A stretch of 64,000 nucleotides of DNA. Origin: Calocera cornea HHB12733 (Eukaryota; Basidiomycota; Dacrymycetes; Dacrymycetales; Dacrymycetaceae). The translations under genes were made by a program, and so were the position numbers. This document shows positions 58,234 through 64,000 of this stretch, in pieces. Positions within the stretch are counted from its first letter, which is position 1. Each line of letters starts with the position of its first letter. The DNA lies in contig KV423986.1 of NCBI GenBank assembly GCA_001632435.1, positions 62,001 through 126,000 on the forward strand. Reading direction: 5' to 3'. The notes beneath the pieces were generated by a model. The model was not told where the DNA came from and searched no databases. It saw nothing but the letters and a program-made list of their open reading frames with translations.

Positions 58234-60098
58234 TTATGGTGTCAATATCATTGCAATTGCATAAGCATCAGTCTTCTCCATCTTGAGGTAGTAGGCACTT
58301 GTCATCCAGATGCCAGCTTCAATAAATTCTTGCATGACCTTGTCTCTGGCATATGTTGTCTTTTGGAGCTTTTCCCAAGCTGCCATGGGTGCCTCAAGTG
58401 CTGGAATAGCCATGAAGAGTGTTGGATAACTATCAGCTGAGAGTCTTTGCCGGCCTTTATGTGCACATTCAAGGATATTGGCAAGGTCCTGAATCCCCTT
58501 CCAGCTGGTTGCTGTGATCCAAAAGTGAGCAAGGTTCTCTGCATGCTCTGGAATTAAGAGAACAGCCTCAAGGGAGGAGCACAGCTCAAGTGCACAGGTC
58601 ACCATTGCATATGTGCTGGACCAACGTGTGCAGACATCCAGAATGAGTTGAAGACCACCGATCAGCTTGCCAGACAAGCTGGTTTTGTGAGGGCACACAG
58701 GCTTCTGGTAAGGCTGAGAAGTGGTCTATGGCTGTACCCTGACAGGTTTGAAGCTTGCGTTGTAGGCCCTGTGCTGTCTTGAATGCTTCACATTGTGAGG
58801 AAGAGGACCAAAGCTGTGTGAACATCAGTATGTCTGGTGCAGATGTCACAGAAGTACATACAGCCACAATGAGACCACAAAGTGCCAGAACCAGATGACA
58901 CAGATCTTCTGTAGTGAGCTGTGCCTGTCAAATGCTGGCTTCTGCACAAGTTGCTTAAGAATATCAACAACAGCAAGGTTATAGATATGTGCCATGCATT
59001 GGATGTGGTTGGACTCCTGGTCAAAGGCAACTGGACATGTTGCATGCTCTTGAATCAGCTGCTGAAGGGCGGTCATCATGGTGTTGTTGTTTGAGGTGTT
59101 GTCTGTGGTGATCCACCCAATCTTGTTGACAATGCCCATCTCTTCAAAGAATCCAAAAACAATGTTGGCAAGATTTTCATCAGAATGGGAACCATGGATA
59201 ATGCGCAAGCCAATCAGATCCTGTTTGAGTGACCATTTGGTCTTGGAGGTGACAATATAGTGTGCTTTGGCACTAATATAGGACCACATTGATGAATCAC
59301 TCCAAGCATCAACAGTAATGCTCTTTTGCCCCTTTGTAGAATGGAGACAAGCCTTGATGCAGGCTTTCTCCTCATCCATCTCGGTGATTGCTAACTCGGA
59401 AAGTGTTGACCTGCCTGGAAGATCTTGCAGAGCTGCCTCAGGTCATAGGAGGGCAACCAATGCCTTGAACTTGGGACTGTCAACTGTAGTGAAGGGGATG
59501 TTGAGTGCTGCAATAAGCCAAAGACAATGTTGTTGGAGGTTGGCTGGGCTATATTGCTCAATGTGCTGAAGATATGGATCAAGGCTCATTTGTGAGTCTG
59601 GAGCAGGAGTGGTACTGTTGTCAAGTCCAGCATCCTTCAAATATATCTTCCACATGCTCTGGTGAAAGTGTTCCAGATGTTTGCACATGGTAGATGTGCT
59701 GCTCTTCTGTCCAATCCAACCACGATCCTCAGGTATGTCAATACCCTTCTGTTGAGCAGCTCTAGCAGACTATAAGTGATATTGCACAGGCAAGTGGACA
59801 CATCTGCGTACTGGCATGCTTTGCACAATTGAATTTTGTCATCTCCCTCCAGCACTGTGAAGTACTCATAGATTGGTGCAGTCTTCTGGTCATGGTGGGT
59901 GCACTTCTCATGCAAGATCTCAATATCCAAATCATTGCTCAGCTCCACAGTATCAATGTGATGTTTGCCAGTCTGATGGAGTATGCTGGCAGGACTACGC
60001 TCGCTCCGGAGCAGATCCAAAACATCATCATCAAGCTCCTCAGCTGGAATTGGGCTCAGTGGCTCAGAGAATGGAAAGTCAGAACTGAAGCTGCTCAT
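58234..60098 (-). pseudogene. hAT transposase, N-terminal and catalytic part (broken)
   Basis: From 60098: MSSFSSDFPFSEPLSPIPAE, a degenerate BED-type finger (CKACQY... and HLEHFHQSMW), then the hAT core ALNIPFTTVDSPKFKALVAL, KGQKSITVDAWSDSSMWSYI (first Asp), GWITTDNTSNNNTMMTALQQ (second Asp) and HIQCMAHIYNLAVVDILKQL. After the 59-bp insertion at 58686 the frame reads LILDVCTRWSSTYAMV and FWITATSWKGIQDLANILEC up to the pogo insertion. Several frame changes; not functional. Confidence 0.8.
58686..58744. mobile_element. 59-bp micro-copy of the TGTSAGGGYACA element
   Basis: It consists of the first about 33 bases and the last about 28 bases of the 479-bp element joined directly, flanked by GGTTT on both sides (58681-58685 and 58745-58749). 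Insertion adds 64 bases to the hAT transposase frame and shifts it. Confidence 0.85.
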
Positions 60099-60309
60099 GT
60101 TGGTACTGGAGTAGATGAAGACAGTGCTCTGTATGCTCTTGGAGAAATTTTTCAGGTCCGTTGGAGGCAGACAATGACATTGGACGGGGTTACATTGAGA
60201 ACTGGTTCAGCACCAGTTCTGCACGGTTCTGATTCATGACATGCAACTGGTCCTGGTTCAGTCTATGGTTTGGTTCTAGAACCAAACCAGAACTGAGAAC
60301 CAATGGTTC

Positions 60310-60660
60310 TCAATGTTTGGTTTGAACTGATGGCATCCCTCCTTCCAGCACCTTGTCTTCTCCAAAATGTCCAAGACCATCATGAGCATCATGAATAATT
60401 TTGTGAGGCAGATCAGGCACATTGGGAATGCACAGTCTTTCTTCCACATATAGCAGGTGATCACGTTTGCTGATATTGTGAATGCTGGACAAGTTGTGTT
60501 GCAACCTGGAAAATCACTCATCATTCTTATACCCATGTTGTACTGCTTTGGTGAAAGCAGAGAATAGCGTGCTTTGTGTTGTGGAACTGCCAGTATTGAC
60601 ATAGTTGACATGCAATTCTGGTGTGGCATTGTAGGGGTAGCGTTACAATGCATCTGCAAC
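60310..60660 (-). pseudogene. Gypsy integrase N-terminal zinc-finger fragment
   Basis: LCIPNVPDLPHKIIHDAHDG and LGHFGEDKVLE carry the two His of the HHCC finger; the matching Cys pair is on the other side of the hAT insertion at about 55560. Upstream residues belong to the RNase H-integrase linker. Confidence 0.7.
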
Positions 60661-61114
60661 TGTGTTGCTTTTCTCAGAGATGTACTTCAGTGTGAAGTCA
60701 TACTCTGCAAGAAACTCCATCCAGTGTGCTTGGCATGCTGACAGGTCCTTTTGAGATGGCAGATGGTGTAAGGACTGGTAATCAGTGAAGATGTGGGACA
60801 CTGTGCCAAGTAGGTGGTACCACCATTCTTCAAGGCAAGGCATAAACAATTGCCAGCAATTCTTGTTCATGCACAGGATAATGCTGTTCTGCTGTAGTCA
60901 TCTGGCAAGACTCATAAGCAATTGGCCAGGACATGTCCCAAGTTGGACCTTGACTGAGGGCAGCACCAACACTAGCTTTGCTGGCATCAGTTGTCACATG
61001 GATGGGATGACCAGAGGTATAGTCAATGGGACGCAATATTGGAAGGGAGGTTATGTCATCTTTGATTGCCTGAAATGCAGTGGCATGGTGGTTGGTTGTG
61101 GTTGGTCCACACAA
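60643..61114 (-). pseudogene. Gypsy RNase H domain
   Basis: ATAFQAIKDDITSLPILRPI, then IHVTTDASKASVGAALSQGP (first Asp) and YPVHEQELLAIVYALPCLEE (Glu), with frame change to EWWYHLLGTVSHIFTDYQSL and QAHWMEFLAEYDFTLKYISE. The order is canonical for Ty3/Gypsy. Confidence 0.8.
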
Positions 61115-62287
61115 AGCTTTTCACTGCCTTCTTGGTTATGAGAGGTGTGAGGAGGGCTGCTTGTTCAGCCAGATGGGGAATGGACTTGCACAGATACTGG
61201 GTGAGACCAAGGAATGCCCGGACATTATTGACTCTTATTGGAGTTGGCCATTGCTGAATTCTGGCCGTCTTGCCAGGGTCTGCTGAAATGCCTGCACAGG
61301 ATATAACATGCCTGCAGAACTCAAGCTGTGTTGCAACAAGGTCTGTCTTCTTGGGAGAGCAGTAGAGGTTGGCATCCCGGAGTGCTTGTAGCACTTGAGT
61401 GCAGTTGGCATGGTGTTCTGCCAGAGATTATGACCAGATTGTTGTCCATGTAAACATGACAGAACTTGCCAATGAGATGGCTGAGTGCCTTGACCATATG
61501 GTGTTGGTGAATGCTGGGTGCATTGCAGAAACCCATTGGCATCACCAGCCATTCATACATGCCCATGGGTGTAGTGAAGGCAGTATGTGCAATGTTGTCT
61601 GGGTGAACACAGGTTTGGAAGAACAAGTTGGTCATGTCAATTTTGCCCCAGTATTTGGCATTGCCAGCTAGGTCCAGGATGTCATCACTTTTGGGTAGAG
61701 GGAACTTGTCTTTGACAGTGTTGGCATTGAGAGCACAGTAATCAATGACCAGACAAGGCCGCACAGTAGGATCCTGATCCTTCTTTGGAATGACAAAGGC
61801 TGGGGATGCACTGTCAACTTTGGACATCCTGCTGCATCCAGTATCCAGGTGTTGCTGAATAAGTGTCTGAAATGCAGACAGATAGTGTTGAGGGCAAGAG
61901 TAAACCTTGGGCCATATCTTCTTATTGTGATCTTGTAGTTGGTTGCATGCAGTGTCAAGGTCTTCCCTGCATTGTCAAGGTCTTCCCTTGGGAGAGCTGG
62001 AGGCACTGGTCTGAGGTCTGGGATGTTGGCCGGGAAGTGGTCTGCAAACTCTTGAATGAGTCTGTGTTTCTCTCCTTGCAGGTCTTCAGCTTGCTGGAGA
62101 TCCTCAGAGCGGAGCAGAGCTGCACACATCTGGGTAAATGCACGTGTGACCGTCATGTTGGCTGTTGACAAGCAGGTCTTGCCAGAGATGAGGTCTTGTC
62201 CTGTGCCCTTGAGGATGACAGCAGGGGGGAAGAACTCAAGAACAATAGTGTATTCTTGGAGGAAGGGAATACCAAGGATGAGATGTT
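61056..62287 (-). pseudogene. Gypsy protease end and reverse transcriptase, active site altered
   Basis: HLILGIPFLQEYTIVLEFFP is the end of the aspartic protease (the catalytic DTGA part is lost beyond 62287). RT blocks: SKVDSASPAFVIPKKDQD, RPCLVIDYCALNANTVKDKF, KYWGKIDMTNLFFQ, YEWLVMPMGFCNAPSIHQ, and the active-site box reads VYMDNN where YMDD is expected. Then FCRHVISCAGISADPGKTAR and FLGLTQYLCKSIPHLAEQAA, the RT thumb/connection. Several frame changes. Confidence 0.82.
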
Positions 62288-62766
62288 TGTGAGGGCACAC
62301 AGGCTTCTGGTAAGGCTGCTACCTAGGCAGGAAGGGAAGAGTCACACTAACAAGGGCAGGGCAGGGATGGTTGACTTGATGACAGTTGGGATTGTCCTAC
62401 AGTATGCCTGTGGAGGATCCTCAGAGACCAAGTCTGAGGGATCAGAACACAGGAAGTGCTAACTACTTATACACAGAGGGGTGCACAGGAGAAAGAGAAG
62501 GGGAGTCATGATGCTGTGGCTGATGACAGAGGGGGAGTCATGTATTGCATCACTCTGACATCATGGGTGACCCTCTCAGGACTGGGGAGTCCAGGCCTAG
62601 GGTCCAGACCATGACATCATGGTAATGCTGTGCAAGTGTCACAGCTGACACCTCATGATATCATCCTTGCCTCATAGAGGCTCCACAGCGATGACATCAT
62701 CACCTAGTAGTGGGAAGGTGCAGAGATAGAGAGAAAATAGAAGTGGTCTATGGCTGTACCCTGACA
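62288..62766 (-). mobile_element. 479-bp element, right-arm copy
   Basis: Same as 53999-54477, inverted. The outer flank is GCTGT (the mirror of ACAGC) but the inner flank is ATGTT, so this copy lacks a target duplication. Confidence 0.8.
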
Positions 62767-62924
62767 GCTGTGCACCCTTCCTTGACTTGACTGTGTTGTA
62801 TACCACCTGGGTCACATGACTTACACCCCTACCTCTTGTCAGATCCTTTCTCATGTTGTCCCTATCCATTTCCTTTGTTTTGACTCCATCTCTAGTACTG
62901 TACTTCAGACCTCTGGCAATACAG

Positions 62925-63568
62925 AACTGTCTTAACAGTACTTTGGAGTCCTACCAGCAACAGGATCAATCAGTGAGGACCTCAGCTGGGGTCCTTTCAG
63001 GTTGGCTTCCCCATGGAGATAGAGCAAAAGTCTGTTTGGACTCAATCTGTTCCATTGCAACTTTGGGTCATATCTCTGCCAGGGATGGTGCCCTGGAGTA
63101 TCCCTGCCTGGAGATCATCCATGGTATGGTGTTCTTGTGTGAGAACCAGCAGAACCCCCAGGGGAGCTGTCCTGAGGGAGCAGGAGCAAACATCTGTTCA
63201 AGTTCAATCTGTTCCATTGCAACTTTGCTCATATCTCTGGCAGGAGACATTTCCCAGCAGTGTACCTGATTGACCTCATTCATGGGATGTTGATGAAGTG
63301 TGAAAACACACCCGAGCCCCTGGGAAGGCTTTCCCATGGAGGGAGAGCAAAAGTTTGTTCAGGCCCAATCTGTTCCATTTCAACTTTTTGTCAGATCTCT
63401 GCCAGGGATGATGCCCTGGGGAAGTCCTGGATGGACAACATCAATAGTACACTAATCCTTCATGGACACCAGCAGAACCCTCAGGGTAGGCTTCCCCATG
63501 GAGATAGAGCAAAAGTTGGCTTGGACTCAATCTGTTCCATTGCAACTTTAGGTCATATCTCTGCCAGG
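62925..63568. repeat. four tandem repeats of about 162 bp (right arm)
   Basis: Mirror of the left-arm array at 53197-53840; same unit order inverted. Confidence 0.85.
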
Positions 63569-64000
63569 GCTGGTCCAGTCAGGGTCCCCTGGTGATAGAC
63601 AACCAATAGTACCCTAATGTATCATCAGATTGAACTGGACCCTGGTGGTGGCTGGCCTGGAGGAGCACAGACCAAACAGTGTCAATTTGTTCTGTTGGTT
63701 ACGCGGAAGGAGGCAATGCTGCAGGACCGTTACCATAGAGCATTAACACCACGGGCGTACTGGTTGTATACAAGTGTGTCATACACGGCATTCGGAATGA
63801 ACCAAAACTTGCTCTGGCAGAATCTGTTGATGTGCAATGTTCCGACATATCTCTTACACCTTATTAATAGGAGCCTGAGCCCGTGTGGAAACCGGTGATG
63901 GCAGCCTGGAAGCGAAACAGCCAAAGTTTGTCTGCACGCGGTGGGGTCTGTCCTGACTTTGGTGCCATCTCTGCCCCACTCCGGCCTTTCTTGCCGAAAG

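Larger units (their letters stand above)
55631..60341 (-). mobile_element. hAT-type DNA transposon inserted in the Gypsy integrase
   Basis: Ends TAGGGATGCCA at 55631 and TGGCATCCCTC at 60341 are inverted copies. Flanking 8-mers CATCCAGC (55623-55630) and CTTCCAGC (60342-60349) match at 7 of 8 as the target duplication. Subterminal GGTTCTGAACC-type repeats lie inside both ends. Codes for a BED-finger/hAT transposase on minus, itself split by a pogo element and by a 59-bp micro-element. Confidence 0.85.
54738..62287 (-). mobile_element. Ty3/Gypsy-type LTR retrotransposon, truncated and interrupted
   Basis: Read on minus from 62287: protease C-terminal segment (HLILGIPFLQEYTIVLEF), reverse transcriptase (61321-61827), RNase H (60643-61114), integrase N-terminus (to 60350), then a hAT insertion (55631-60341), integrase core (55630-55130) and C-terminal end (to 54738). 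Gag, the N-terminal protease and both LTRs are not seen. The right end is cut at 62287 by the inverted arm. Frameshifts are frequent. Confidence 0.85.
62287..64000 (-). repeat. right arm of the large inverted duplication (runs off the window)
   Basis: Exact mirror of 52765-54478. Its inner edge is the TGTGAGGGCACA end of the 479-bp element, joined directly to Gypsy protease sequence. Outer extent unknown. Confidence 0.93.

Noticed and set aside
52765..64000. Outer arms read as LTRs of the Gypsy element
   Set aside because: They are inverted, not direct, and the right arm cuts the element inside the protease.

Overview
The window is nuclear DNA of a filamentous basidiomycete, most likely an agaricomycete. 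The genes are split by many introns of about 45-60 nt. They include a basidiomycete-type alcohol oxidase, F-box/LRR proteins, a fungal CNH protein, a Pal1-domain protein and a fungal fused pseudouridine-degrading enzyme, and the transposons are of fungal hAT, pogo and Ty3/Gypsy type. No species is assigned.

Layout: 1-6440 holds an alcohol oxidase and a peroxisomal-type acyl-CoA synthetase, both on +. 6636-16107 holds a long CNH-domain gene and two F-box genes, all on -. 16231-24500 is gene-poor except for a dual-specificity phosphatase (19043-20785); it carries an 18-nt repeat array, a 916-bp foldback repeat and a purine-rich 16-nt minisatellite. 24574-51738 is dense housekeeping DNA: Pal1 protein, HIS7, phosphoglycerate dehydrogenase, RAD51, seipin, mitochondrial uL4, eL13, methylmalonate-semialdehyde dehydrogenase, molybdopterin synthase large subunit, pseudouridine glycosidase-kinase, uS9 (RPS16), an unknown protein, a secreted repeat peptide, ESF1, an NDUFA11-like complex I subunit and NudC. 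52765-64000 is a transposon nest between two inverted arms of at least 1.71 kb that show no indel relative to each other and no difference in the stretches compared by eye; the right arm runs off the window end.

Functional links: HIS7 and SER3-type PGDH share a 292-bp divergent promoter with a perfect Gcn4-type TGAGTCA. RAD51 and seipin share a 227-bp promoter with an MCB core (ACGCGT). The acyl-CoA synthetase next to alcohol oxidase ends in a PTS1-like tripeptide.

Most unusual content: (1) intergenic arrays of an 18-nt unit with a conserved TTGCTTCCGCT-like core and a free spacer, at four places, one of them head-to-head around a perfect palindrome; (2) a secreted peptide precursor built from repeat exons with dibasic Kex2-like sites; (3) a non-autonomous DNA element with TGTSAGGGYACA ends and 5-bp target duplications, present as 479-bp copies and as a 59-bp micro-copy inside a hAT transposase; one end of the 479-bp copy is exactly where the large inverted duplication breaks.

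Splice sites were assigned by eye from GT/AG signals and conserved protein sequence. Gene ends are firmer than internal exon edges.
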